Below are positions 36,149 to 45,343 of a stretch of 64,000 bases of DNA, piece after piece. The DNA is from an uncultured Pelagibacteraceae bacterium (lineage in GTDB: Bacteria; Pseudomonadota; Alphaproteobacteria; Pelagibacterales; Pelagibacteraceae). The stretch is taken from the NCBI GenBank assembly GCA_902616145.1, contig CACMRM010000005.1:1-64000 (forward strand). Reading direction: 5' to 3'. The position numbers and the translations under genes are program-made. Each line of letters opens with the position of its first letter. The stretch's first letter is position 1. The notes beneath the pieces are model-generated. The model ran no database searches. It was not told the DNA's origin and worked only from the letters and a program-made list of their open reading frames with translations.

Positions 36149-37243
36149 ATGGAAGTACAAAAAACAGCTTTATATAATTATCATAAAAACCTAGGGGCAA
36201 AATTTGTTCCATTCGCTGGCTATGAAATGCCAATCCAATATAAAGATGGTATTGTTAAAGAACATATTTCTACAAGAACACACGCTGGATTTTTTGATGT
36301 GTCACATATGGGACAATTTTTTTTAGAAGGGGATGAAACATTAATAGAGTCTTTAGAAAAAATTATACCAGCAGATTTAAAAAATTTGAAAATTAACCAT
36401 TCAAAATATTCTTTTTTACTGAATAACGAAGGTGGAATAATTGATGATTTAATTATTACAAGAACAGAAAAAGGTTTTTGTATAATCTTAAATGCAGCTT
36501 GTAAGGAAAACGATATTAAACAAATTTCACAATTTTTAAAAAAAAATCATAAACATCTTTTAAACAACGATTTGTCTTTAATAGCGTTACAAGGTCCAAA
36601 ATCTGTGGAGATTTTAGAAAAACTAATTCCAGGTGTTGCTAATTTAAAATTTATGACTGGAAGTAATTTTGAGTATGAAGGTGAAAATCTTTATGTAACA
36701 AGATCTGGATATACAGGTGAAGATGGTTTTGAAATCTCAATTTCAAACACAAAAGTTGAAAAGCTCGTCGATTATTTAATTTCAAATGAAGTTAAACCGA
36801 TAGGTTTAGGTGCTAGAGATACATTGAGATTAGAGGCAGGTCTGTGTTTATATGGTCATGATTTAAATGAAAAAATAAATCCAGTAGAGGCTAATTTAAA
36901 ATGGGCTATAGCAAAAAAAAGGAAAGAAGTTGGCGGTTTTAATGGATGGGAAAAAATAAAAAATTTATTAGTAAACGGATGTGAAAAAATTAGAGTTGGT
37001 ATAAAGCCTGATGGAAAAGTTATAGCTAGAGAAAATACGAAAATTTTTTCGTCAGATAATAATGAAATAGGATTCGTTACAAGCGGTACTTTTGGCCCAA
37101 GTGTGAACGCTCCAGTTGCAATGGGATATGTTAAATCAGAATTTTCTGAAATAGGGACATCTATTCAGCTTGAAGTAAGAGGAAAAAAATATGGGGGTAA
37201 GATTTCTGAACTTCCATTTTATAAAAAAAGTTATGTTAAATAA
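36149..37243 (+). CDS. gcvT: Glycine cleavage system T protein (aminomethyltransferase)
   Basis: Moves the one-carbon unit from the aminomethyl-lipoyl arm of GcvH to tetrahydrofolate, releasing ammonia. 364 residues, the normal length. FAGYEMPIQYKDGIVKEH, FDVSHMGQFFLEG, ARDTLRLEAGLCLYGHDL and the C-terminal GxTS-like VTSGTFGPSVNAPVAMGYV are all typical GcvT blocks. The start codon is fixed by the riboswitch: the last pairing base is 36148. It leads the gcvT-gcvH-gcvP operon. Confidence 0.96.
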   Translation: MEVQKTALYNYHKNLGAKFVPFAGYEMPIQYKDGIVKEHISTRTHAGFFDVSHMGQFFLEGDETLIESLEKIIPADLKNLKINHSKYSFLLNNEGGIIDDLIITRTEKGFCIILNAACKENDIKQISQFLKKNHKHLLNNDLSLIALQGPKSVEILEKLIPGVANLKFMTGSNFEYEGENLYVTRSGYTGEDGFEISISNTKVEKLVDYLISNEVKPIGLGARDTLRLEAGLCLYGHDLNEKINPVEANLKWAIAKKRKEVGGFNGWEKIKNLLVNGCEKIRVGIKPDGKVIARENTKIFSSDNNEIGFVTSGTFGPSVNAPVAMGYVKSEFSEIGTSIQLEVRGKKYGGKISELPFYKKSYVK

Positions 37244-37255
37244 GGGTAGACAAAT

Positions 37256-37636
37256 ATGAGTGAAAAAAAATTTTCTAAAAAACACGAATGGGTTTCACTG
37301 GATGGAGATGTTGCTACAGTAGGAATAACTAAGCACGCAACAGAAATGCTCGGTGACATTGTTTTTGTGGAGGTTCCTGATGCAGGAAAAGCTGTAGAAA
37401 AAGAAGGTCAAGCAGCTGTTGTAGAGTCCACTAAAGCTGCGAGTGATGTTTATTCTCCTATTTCTGGTGAAATTACTGAGGGAAATAAAGCCATTGCAGA
37501 TGACCCCGGTAGCGTAAATACTGACCCTGAAGGTGCGAGCTGGTTTTTTAAGTTAAAGATAAAAGATAAAGGTGAGTATGACTCCCTAATGTCTAAAGAT
37601 GAATATGATAAATTTTGTAAGGAGAACCCAAGTTAA
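37256..37636 (+). CDS. gcvH: Glycine cleavage system H protein
   Basis: Lipoyl-carrying shuttle between GcvP, GcvT and lipoamide dehydrogenase. 126 residues, standard. The lipoylation site is K60 in [14 protein letters not shown]. The N-terminus [18 protein letters not shown] is typical. It sits 12 bases after gcvT and abuts gcvP directly. Confidence 0.96.
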   Translation: MSEKKFSKKHEWVSLDGDVATVGITKHATEMLGDIVFVEVPDAGKAVEKEGQAAVVESTKAASDVYSPISGEITEGNKAIADDPGSVNTDPEGASWFFKLKIKDKGEYDSLMSKDEYDKFCKENPS

Positions 37637-40504
37637 ATGATTGACGATAACTCAAAAGAATTTATTAAAAGACATATTGGTCCATCTGAAGAAGATCAGT
37701 CCAAAATGTTGCAATATGTTGGGTACAAATCATTAGAGGATTTAATGAGTAATACTGTGCCAGAAAAAATCTTATTAAAAGATGATCTTAAAATCGATCA
37801 GCCAATGTCAGAAAACGATGCTTTGAAAAAATTAAAATCTATATCTAAAAAAAATAAAATCTTTAAAAATTTTATTGGAATGGGATATTACAATTCTATT
37901 ACACCTAATGTAATTCTTAGAAATATTTTAGAAAATCCAGGATGGTACACATCTTATACACCTTATCAGCCTGAAGTGGCTCAAGGTCGTCTAGAAATGC
38001 TTTTAAATTTTCAACAATCGATAATTGACTTGACGGGCATGGATATAGCTAATGCTTCTTTATTAGATGAAGCAACAGCAACAGCAGAAGCAGTAGGTTT
38101 GAGCCAAAGATTAGATAAAACTAATTCAAAAAAAATATTTATTTCAAACAATTGTAATCCTCAGACGATTGATCTCATAAAGACTAGAACAAATCCTTTT
38201 GGTTTAGAATTGATCATTGGTGACGAAAAAAAAGAACTTACAAAAATTAATGAAGATATTATTTGTGGAGTTTTATCCTATCCAGGAACTTTAGGTGAAA
38301 TAACAGATCCTAGTGAAAGTATTAGTCAAATACACAAAAAAAATGGAAAAGCTATCTTAGTTTGTGATTTATTGGCTTTAGCTAGATTAAAAACTCCGGC
38401 AGAACTCGGGGCTGATATTGCTGTAGGTAGTGCTCAAAGATTTGGTATTCCAATGGGATACGGTGGGCCTCATGCAGCATTTTTTGCTACAAAAGAAGAA
38501 TTTAAAAGATCAATGCCAGGAAGAATAATAGGCGTTTCAAAAGATAGACACGGAAAAAAAGCTTACAGGCTTTCTTTACAAACTAGGGAGCAACACATTA
38601 GAAGAGATAAAGCAACAAGCAATATTTGTACTGCTCAAGCATTATTAGCTATTATTTCTGCTGCCTTTGCAATTTATCATGGACCTGAAGGAATACTTAA
38701 AATAGCGAATAGAACTTCTAAATTAGCTAAAATTTTTGCTGATAGCATTAAAACAGGTGGTTACAAGATTTTATCAGACCATTTCTTCGACACCGTTACA
38801 ATTAAGACCAAAGAAAAAACAAATTCTATTTATGAAGCTGCATTAAAAGAGAATATTAATCTAAGAAAAGTTGATAAAGAACATTTATCAGTTGCTTTTG
38901 ACGAAGCAAAAAAACTTGATGATGTAAATTCATTGTTAAAACTTTTTGGAGTTTCTAAAATTATCAAACAGGATATAAAGGTTGAACTAGATAACCTTCC
39001 AAAAAATCTTTTAAGAACTTCAAAATACCTAACCCATCCAGTTTTTAACAAATACCATTCCGAAACTGAAATGCTTAGATATCTAAAGAAACTAGAAGAT
39101 TGTGATATTGCACTGAATAGATCAATGATCGCTTTAGGATCTTGTACAATGAAACTTAATGCAACAGCAGAATTAATTCCAATTACTTGGAAAGAGTTTT
39201 CACTTCCACATCCTTTTGTTCCTACAAATCAAATGGAGGGTTATAAAATTCTTTTTAATGATTTAATAAATGATCTGAAAGAAATTACTGGATATGATGC
39301 AGTTTCTTTACAGCCTAACTCTGGAGCTCAAGGGGAGTATGCAGGTCTAATGACTATAAGAAAATTTCATAAGAATAATAAACAAGACAATCGTAACGTT
39401 TGTCTAATTCCGGATTCAGCTCACGGAACTAATCCAGCAAGTGCCCAAATGTGCGGGATGAAAGTGGTTGTAGTCAATTGTGACGACGACGGAAATGTTG
39501 ATATAGACGATCTTAAAAATAAAGCCGAAAAACACTCAAAAGATTTGGCTGCTTTAATGGTAACTTATCCTTCTACCCATGGAGTATTCGAGGAAAAAAT
39601 TATGGATATTTGTGAAGTTATTCATAAGCATGGTGGACAAGTTTATATGGATGGAGCAAATCTAAATGCACTTGTAGGTGTTGCAAAACCAGGGAAATTT
39701 GGACCGGATGTTTGTCACATCAATTTACATAAAACATTTTGTATACCTCACGGAGGAGGCGGACCAGGAATGGGTCCAATTGCTTGTGCTAAACACTTAG
39801 CTGATTTTTTACCAACACACGAAATTATTAAAGAAGCTGGCCCTAAGAATGGAATGGGAGCTGTATCAGCTGCTCCATGGGGAAGTTCAAGTATACTTCC
39901 AATATCTTGGATGTATATAAAGATGATGGGTGCTGAAGGATTGAAAAAAGCGTCACAAGTTTCGATTTTAAATGCAAATTATATTTCAAAAAAATTATCC
40001 AAAGATTATAAAGTTCTTTACACTGGCAAAAATGGAAATGTTGCACACGAATGCATAATTGATATCCGACCAATTAAAGCAAGTTCGGGTATCTCTGAGG
40101 AGGATCTAGCAAAAAGACTAATTGATTTTGGCTACCATGCCCCAACAATGTCATGGCCTGTTGCTGGTACAATCATGATTGAGCCAACTGAAAGTGAAAA
40201 TTTAGAAGAGATTGATAAATTTTGTAATGCACTTATAAAAATTAAAAAAGAGATAAACTTAGTAGAATCATCAAAGTTTGACAAAATAGATAACCCGCTG
40301 AAAAATGCACCTCATACTTATGTTGAATTAGCTTCTAGTGAGTGGAAGCACGCTTACACTAGAGAGGAAGCAGCTTTTCCAACTGAGTACGTAAAAAATA
40401 ATAAATACTGGGCACCGGTTGCTAGAGTAGATAACGTTTTTGGAGATAGAAATTTAGTATGTTCATGTCCTTCAATGGATGAATATAAAGATGAAGCCGC
40501 TTAA
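37637..40504 (+). CDS. gcvP: Glycine dehydrogenase (decarboxylating), GcvP
   Basis: Pyridoxal-phosphate enzyme that decarboxylates glycine onto the lipoyl arm of GcvH. 955 residues, so the one-chain (fused alpha plus beta) form. The PLP lysine is K699 in NLHKTFCIPHGGGGPG. The N-terminal half keeps the pseudo-active-site fold, and YTPYQPEVAQGRLEMLLNFQ is conserved. The next gene starts 9 bases downstream with no hairpin between, so read-through into the lipid-modification operon is possible. Confidence 0.96.
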   Translation: MIDDNSKEFIKRHIGPSEEDQSKMLQYVGYKSLEDLMSNTVPEKILLKDDLKIDQPMSENDALKKLKSISKKNKIFKNFIGMGYYNSITPNVILRNILENPGWYTSYTPYQPEVAQGRLEMLLNFQQSIIDLTGMDIANASLLDEATATAEAVGLSQRLDKTNSKKIFISNNCNPQTIDLIKTRTNPFGLELIIGDEKKELTKINEDIICGVLSYPGTLGEITDPSESISQIHKKNGKAILVCDLLALARLKTPAELGADIAVGSAQRFGIPMGYGGPHAAFFATKEEFKRSMPGRIIGVSKDRHGKKAYRLSLQTREQHIRRDKATSNICTAQALLAIISAAFAIYHGPEGILKIANRTSKLAKIFADSIKTGGYKILSDHFFDTVTIKTKEKTNSIYEAALKENINLRKVDKEHLSVAFDEAKKLDDVNSLLKLFGVSKIIKQDIKVELDNLPKNLLRTSKYLTHPVFNKYHSETEMLRYLKKLEDCDIALNRSMIALGSCTMKLNATAELIPITWKEFSLPHPFVPTNQMEGYKILFNDLINDLKEITGYDAVSLQPNSGAQGEYAGLMTIRKFHKNNKQDNRNVCLIPDSAHGTNPASAQMCGMKVVVVNCDDDGNVDIDDLKNKAEKHSKDLAALMVTYPSTHGVFEEKIMDICEVIHKHGGQVYMDGANLNALVGVAKPGKFGPDVCHINLHKTFCIPHGGGGPGMGPIACAKHLADFLPTHEIIKEAGPKNGMGAVSAAPWGSSSILPISWMYIKMMGAEGLKKASQVSILNANYISKKLSKDYKVLYTGKNGNVAHECIIDIRPIKASSGISEEDLAKRLIDFGYHAPTMSWPVAGTIMIEPTESENLEEIDKFCNALIKIKKEINLVESSKFDKIDNPLKNAPHTYVELASSEWKHAYTREEAAFPTEYVKNNKYWAPVARVDNVFGDRNLVCSCPSMDEYKDEAA

Positions 40505-40513
40505 TTTTTTTTA

Positions 40514-41740
40514 ATGAAAGTTGCTGTTATCGGCTCAGGTATCTCAGGATTATCTTCTGCATATTTTCTCTCGAAAAAATATAAAGTTGATCTGTACGAA
40601 AAAGACGATCACTTCGGAGGACATTCTTTCACTTATGAGATTAAAGAAGATGATAAGATTGTTCCAGTAGATCTAGGTTTTATTGTTTTTAATGAGGTTA
40701 CTTATCCAAATTTAGTAAAATTTTTCAACGAATTAAATGTTCCCTACGAAAAAAGCGACATGTCATTTTCTGTATCAATTCAGAATAGCAATGTTGAATA
40801 TAGTGGTAGTGGTCTAGGCGGCATCTTTGCTAATAAATTCAATTTTCTTGATTTAAAATTTTTAAATATGATTAGAGAAATAATAACATTTTATAAAAAC
40901 GCTCCAAAATTACTTAAAAGTGAAATTAAAGAGGAAACTCTCGGTAGTTTTCTTAACAAAAAAAAATTATCTAACTACTTTATCAATTATCACTTAATAC
41001 CTATGGTTGCAGCTATATGGTCAATGCCATTTAATAAAGCAAAGGAAATGCCATTAAAATTTTTTTTAAATTTTTTTACTAATCATGGATTATTTAAATT
41101 TAAAAATAGACCACAATGGTACACAGTTTCGAACAGAAGTAGAGCTTACGTAAAAAAAGTAACAGAAAAAATTAGTGGAGAAGTTTTTAAAAATTATAAA
41201 GTAGATAAGGTAATTAGAAGTAATGACAACGTAAGAGTGATTATTGGCAATGAATATGTTGACTATGATCAAGTAGTTTTAGCCTCACATGCAGACCAAA
41301 GTTTAAGAATGTTAGAAAAACCTACTGAACAAGAAAAAAATATATTGGAAAAATTTAATTATGTGAAAAATGAAGCTTATCTACATACCGATGACAAATT
41401 AATGCCTCGTAAAAAAAGGGCTTGGTCTAGTTGGAATTCAGTCTCAGATGGCGAAAAGACATGCATTACCTATTGGTTAAACAAACTACAAAATTTAGGT
41501 ACATCCAAAGACTATTTTTTAACCTTAAACCCCATTTGTAAAATCAATGAAAATTTTGTTATAAAAAAAATTAATTTTACTCACCCCTATTTGAACTCAA
41601 AGAATACTGTGCTTCAAAAAGATTTGAAGCTAATACAAGGAAAAAAAAGAACTTGGTTTTGTGGAAGTTATTTTGGTTACGGTTTTCACGAAGATGGATT
41701 AAAATCGTCTATAGATTTAATAAATAACTTTAAAATTTGA
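40514..41740 (+). CDS. FAD-dependent amine-oxidase-like protein of the CFA/DUF1365 cluster
   Basis: 408 residues. The N-terminal FAD motif VIGSGISGLSSAYFLSKKYKVDLYE and FGGHSFTYE are those of the flavin-containing amine oxidase/desaturase superfamily. Proteins of this type next to DUF1365 and a CFA-synthase-like methyltransferase are a widely conserved trio, in some alphaproteobacteria belonging to the singlet-oxygen response and lipid modification. It overlaps the DUF1365 gene by 4 bases. Substrate, presumably a membrane acyl chain, is inferred from context only. Confidence 0.82.
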   Translation: MKVAVIGSGISGLSSAYFLSKKYKVDLYEKDDHFGGHSFTYEIKEDDKIVPVDLGFIVFNEVTYPNLVKFFNELNVPYEKSDMSFSVSIQNSNVEYSGSGLGGIFANKFNFLDLKFLNMIREIITFYKNAPKLLKSEIKEETLGSFLNKKKLSNYFINYHLIPMVAAIWSMPFNKAKEMPLKFFLNFFTNHGLFKFKNRPQWYTVSNRSRAYVKKVTEKISGEVFKNYKVDKVIRSNDNVRVIIGNEYVDYDQVVLASHADQSLRMLEKPTEQEKNILEKFNYVKNEAYLHTDDKLMPRKKRAWSSWNSVSDGEKTCITYWLNKLQNLGTSKDYFLTLNPICKINENFVIKKINFTHPYLNSKNTVLQKDLKLIQGKKRTWFCGSYFGYGFHEDGLKSSIDLINNFKI

Positions 41741-42498
41741 TGAATTCCTGCATTTATAATGGCGAAGTAACTCATACAAGATTTAAACCTGTTAGACATT
41801 TTTTAAAATATAAAACTTTCTCATTATTAGTTGATTTAGATGAAATCAATCAATTAGACAGATCAATAAATATATTTTCTCATAATAAGTTTAATATTTT
41901 CAGCTTTTACGACAAAGATCATGGAGAACGTGACGGAAGTAATTTAAAAGATTGGGTTCTTAAAAATATTAGCAGGTTCAATATAGAAGGTAAAATTAAT
42001 AAAATTAAAATACTTTGTTATCCAAGAATTTTTGGCTATGTGTTCAATCCTTTAAGTATTTTTTATTGTTATGAGAAAAATAAATTAAAAGCAATTTTTT
42101 ACGAGGTAAAAAATACTTTCAATGAGCAGCATACTTATATTTTTAAGATTAAAGAGAGTGAGGAAATAGCTCAAAAATGTAAAAAAAAGTTTTATGTATC
42201 ACCATTTATGGATATGGAAACTTACTATAATTTTAAATTGCTTAATCCCAATGATAAACTTTCAGTCTTTATTAAACAAACAGACTCAATAGGAACAATT
42301 TTAACAGCCACTCAAACAGGAGAGAGAAAAAAATTTAACACTAAACAACTTATAGTTAATCTTTTTAAATACCCTTTGATGACGCTTAAAATTATCACTT
42401 CGATACATTTTGAAGCATTACTTTTGTGGAAAAAAGGGGCAATATACAGAAAAAGAAATACAAAATTAAAAAATAATTTAAGTTACGAAGAATATTAA
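41737..42498 (+). CDS. DUF1365 protein
   Basis: 253 residues with the DUF1365 pattern: N-terminal YNGEVTHTRFKPVRHFLKYKTFSLLVDLDE, then LCYPRIFGYVFNPLSIFYCYE, then VKNTFNEQHTYIF and a C-terminal hydrophobic stretch. No reaction is established, but it is almost always encoded between an FAD oxidoreductase and a CFA-like methyltransferase, as here. Start is ATG at 41737, overlapping the upstream stop, or the tandem ATG at 41740. It overlaps the next gene by one base. Confidence 0.88.
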   Translation: MMNSCIYNGEVTHTRFKPVRHFLKYKTFSLLVDLDEINQLDRSINIFSHNKFNIFSFYDKDHGERDGSNLKDWVLKNISRFNIEGKINKIKILCYPRIFGYVFNPLSIFYCYEKNKLKAIFYEVKNTFNEQHTYIFKIKESEEIAQKCKKKFYVSPFMDMETYYNFKLLNPNDKLSVFIKQTDSIGTILTATQTGERKKFNTKQLIVNLFKYPLMTLKIITSIHFEALLLWKKGAIYRKRNTKLKNNLSYEEY

Positions 42499-43688
42499 TG
42501 AGTTTAATAAAAATTTCAGAAAAATTTGTCTTAAACAAATTAAAGAATATTTCACAAGGAAATCTTAAACTTATAAATTATGATGGAAAAGTTTTTCATT
42601 TTGGTGATTTAGAGAGCAAATTATACTCAGATATCAAAATTAACAATCCTAATTTTTTCTTAAACGTCGTTATGGGAGGAAGCTCAGCCTTAGGAGAAGC
42701 TCATATGAAAAAAGATTTTTATACCTCAAATTTAACAAATTTAATTGAACTTACGGCGAGAAACATCAACACAATTTATTCTTTTTCAGGTAGTTTAAAA
42801 TTGCAAAAAATAAAAAATTTTTTAAAAAAAATATTTGCATCCAATACAAAATCTAAAAGTATAAAATATATTTCAAAACATTATGATTTAGGGAATGAAT
42901 TTTTTTCAATGTGGCTTGATAAATCTCTTACTTATTCAAGCGCGGTCTATAAAAACGAGAAAGATGATTTAGAAATTGCTCAAAAAAATAAATTTCAAGA
43001 GCTTATAAATTTGATGAATATTAGAGATGGTAACAAGGTTTTGGAGATAGGATGTGGTTGGGGCGGTTTTGCCGAATTTTTAGCTAAAAACTACGATGTA
43101 AGTGTGGACTGTATCACGATTTCAAAAAATCAATATGAATTTACTAAAAAGAAGATTTTTGACTCAGGGTTAAACAACAAAGTTACTGTTAAGTTTTTAG
43201 ACTATAGAGATCTTAACGAAAAGTACGATCATGTAGCTTCGATAGAAATGATAGAGGCTGTTGGTGAAAAATATATGGATCAATATTTTGGCACAATAAA
43301 AAAAGTACTTAATAATAATGGCACTGCTGCTATTCAAGGTATTGTGATAAAAGATGACTTATTCGAAAGATATAGAGCAAATGAGGATTTTATTCAAAAA
43401 TATATATTTCCTGGTGGATTTTTACCTTCAGTTAAATTTATGAAAAATATAATTAAAAAAAACGAACTTAAACTAGAAAAAATTAATACTTACTCTGATG
43501 ATTATGCCAAAACTTTAGCAACATGGAGAGAAAATTTTTTAGGCGTTTGGGAAAAAATTAGCCCACTTGGTTTTGATGATTATTTCAAGCGTATGTGGGA
43601 ATTTTACTTATCTTATTGTGAAGGCGGTTTTAAGTCTAGAAACATTAACTTGATTCAATTCTCTATGTCTAATAGATATTCGTCATGA
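42498..43688 (+). CDS. Cyclopropane-fatty-acyl-phospholipid synthase-like methyltransferase
   Basis: 396 residues. An N-terminal lipid-binding region is followed by the S-adenosylmethionine domain with YDLGNEFFSMWLDKSLTYSSA and VLEIGCGWGGFAEF (about residues 180-195), and SIEMIEAVGEKYMDQYF. These are the CFA/mycolic acid cyclopropanase signatures. The enzyme should add a methylene or methyl group to unsaturated acyl chains; given the neighbours, a UfaM-like methyl transfer in furan fatty acid formation is an alternative to cyclopropanation. It overlaps the DUF3833 gene by 4 bases. Confidence 0.88.
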   Translation: MSLIKISEKFVLNKLKNISQGNLKLINYDGKVFHFGDLESKLYSDIKINNPNFFLNVVMGGSSALGEAHMKKDFYTSNLTNLIELTARNINTIYSFSGSLKLQKIKNFLKKIFASNTKSKSIKYISKHYDLGNEFFSMWLDKSLTYSSAVYKNEKDDLEIAQKNKFQELINLMNIRDGNKVLEIGCGWGGFAEFLAKNYDVSVDCITISKNQYEFTKKKIFDSGLNNKVTVKFLDYRDLNEKYDHVASIEMIEAVGEKYMDQYFGTIKKVLNNNGTAAIQGIVIKDDLFERYRANEDFIQKYIFPGGFLPSVKFMKNIIKKNELKLEKINTYSDDYAKTLATWRENFLGVWEKISPLGFDDYFKRMWEFYLSYCEGGFKSRNINLIQFSMSNRYSS

Positions 43689-44209
43689 AAAAATTTGTAG
43701 TATTATTTTTACTAATTTTAACAACAGGATGTGCAAATAAAATGAAACCGACAGATTTTAAAGATCAAAAACCAAGACTAGTCATCGAAAATTATTTATC
43801 GGGTAATGTCAAAGCTTGGGGAGTATTACAAAATAGATCTGGAAAAGTTACGAGACAATTTAAAGCTGATTTAAACGGAAAATGGGATGGATCTCAATTA
43901 ATTTTAGACGAAGTTTTTGATTGGAACGATGGGGAAAGACAAACTCGTCAATGGACTATTAAAAAAATTGATGAACATAACTATGAGGGAACAGCTTCTG
44001 ATGTAGTTGGGGTAGCTAAAGGATATTCATATGGCCCAGCTTTTAAATTTGAGTACGTATTACTTGTGCCTGTTAAAGGCAAAAATATCAAAATTACTTT
44101 TGATGATTGGATTTTCATGCAAGATGAGCGTGTGGCAATTAACAGAGCAACAATGACTAAGTTTGGAATAAAAGTTGCGGAATTAACTGTAATGTTTGTA
44201 AAAGATTGA
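43685..44209 (+). CDS. DUF3833 lipoprotein
   Basis: 174 residues. A lipobox TTGC with C16 follows a short hydrophobic stretch, so it is a predicted lipoprotein. The body, with WGVLQNRSGKVTRQF, LDEVFDWNDGERQTRQW and DDWIFMQDERVAINRATMTKFG, is the DUF3833 family, commonly encoded in the same cluster as the CFA-like methyltransferase. It probably handles or presents lipids at the membrane surface, by context. One base separates it from sodB. Confidence 0.87.
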   Translation: MKKFVVLFLLILTTGCANKMKPTDFKDQKPRLVIENYLSGNVKAWGVLQNRSGKVTRQFKADLNGKWDGSQLILDEVFDWNDGERQTRQWTIKKIDEHNYEGTASDVVGVAKGYSYGPAFKFEYVLLVPVKGKNIKITFDDWIFMQDERVAINRATMTKFGIKVAELTVMFVKD

Positions 44210-44210
44210 A

Positions 44211-44795
44211 ATGTTTGAGCTTCCTAAACTAGATTACACCAATTCAGCTCTTTCCCCAATAATGTCAGAGCAAACTTTGGACTTACATCATGGTAAACAC
44301 CATCAAACATATATTACTAATCTAAATAATTTTATAAAAGGTTCAAACTATGAAAAATTATCTCTAGAAGATATAATTAAAAAATCATCTTCTGAAAAAA
44401 ACGCAGGTATTTTTAATAACGCAAGTCAACATTGGAATCATAATCTTTTTTGGAAGTGTATGAAGCCTAATGGAGGCGGAAACGTTCCATCAAAACTTGA
44501 AAATAAAATTAAACAAGATTTCGGAAGTTTTGAAAAATTTAGGGAAGAGTTTATCAATGCTGGAGCTACTCAGTTTGGATCTGGATGGTGCTGGTTATCT
44601 TTAAAAGATGATAAGCTTGTAGTAACTAAATCACCTAATGCTGAAAACCCTATAATTCATAATATGAAACCAATATTAGGTTGCGATGTCTGGGAGCATT
44701 CTTATTACTTAGATTATAGAAATAAAAGACCAGCTTACTTAGAAAATTTTTTCGATAAACTAATTAATTGGGAGTTTGTAGAATCAAACTTATAA
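44211..44795 (+). CDS. sodB: Iron superoxide dismutase
   Basis: Converts superoxide to oxygen and peroxide in the cytoplasm. 194 residues, usual length. Metal ligands lie in LHHGKHHQTYI, QHWNHNLFWKCM and DVWEHSYYLDY. The Gln in the second block and AGATQFGSGWCWL favour the Fe type. It starts one base after the DUF3833 stop, which places superoxide defence in the same transcript as lipid modification. Confidence 0.94.
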   Translation: MFELPKLDYTNSALSPIMSEQTLDLHHGKHHQTYITNLNNFIKGSNYEKLSLEDIIKKSSSEKNAGIFNNASQHWNHNLFWKCMKPNGGGNVPSKLENKIKQDFGSFEKFREEFINAGATQFGSGWCWLSLKDDKLVVTKSPNAENPIIHNMKPILGCDVWEHSYYLDYRNKRPAYLENFFDKLINWEFVESNL

Positions 44796-44860
44796 GAATT
44801 ATATAATTTACTCCCTATTTTTTCTGATTTTCAGACACAAATTAGTTATACCTTTAGTTT

Positions 44861-45325
44861 ATGACTAAGAATAAATATTTATCCTTTATATTCATTTTTT
44901 TGATCACATTTTTAGCATCTGGAATTGGTGGATTTACAACTGCCACTTTCAAAGAGCCTTGGTATTCTCAGATAATTCTTCCAAGTTTTAATCCTCCAAG
45001 CTGGGTGTTTGGGCCTGTATGGACGACTTTATATATCTTAATGTCAGTAGCAATTTGGCGTATTTGGACAAAATATTATGATTACAAAATTTTAAATTTA
45101 TATTTTTTGCACCTCTTTTTTAACATGATTTGGAGTGTTATTTTTTTTGGTTTTCATCAAATAGGATTAGCGTTACTAGATTTAGTTATAATTCTAATAT
45201 TTATAATTTTCTTGATGAAAATTTATTATTCGAAGGATAAGATTAGTTTTTCCTTAATGGTTCCCTACTTTTTATGGAGCACTTACGCTTTAGTGTTAAA
45301 TTTTTATATTTTTATTTTAAACTAA
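44861..45325 (+). CDS. tspO: TspO/MBR-family tryptophan-rich sensory protein
   Basis: 154 residues, five membrane segments, rich in Trp. GGFTTATFKEPWYSQIILPSFNPPSWVFGPVWTTLYILMS spans the hallmark ligand-binding and Pro/Trp blocks. TspO binds porphyrins and is tied to light, oxygen and tetrapyrrole responses in alphaproteobacteria. Its place between sodB and msrA fits a photo-oxidative role. Confidence 0.93.
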   Translation: MTKNKYLSFIFIFLITFLASGIGGFTTATFKEPWYSQIILPSFNPPSWVFGPVWTTLYILMSVAIWRIWTKYYDYKILNLYFLHLFFNMIWSVIFFGFHQIGLALLDLVIILIFIIFLMKIYYSKDKISFSLMVPYFLWSTYALVLNFYIFILN

Positions 45326-45343
45326 ATTAAGCTATATACACAC

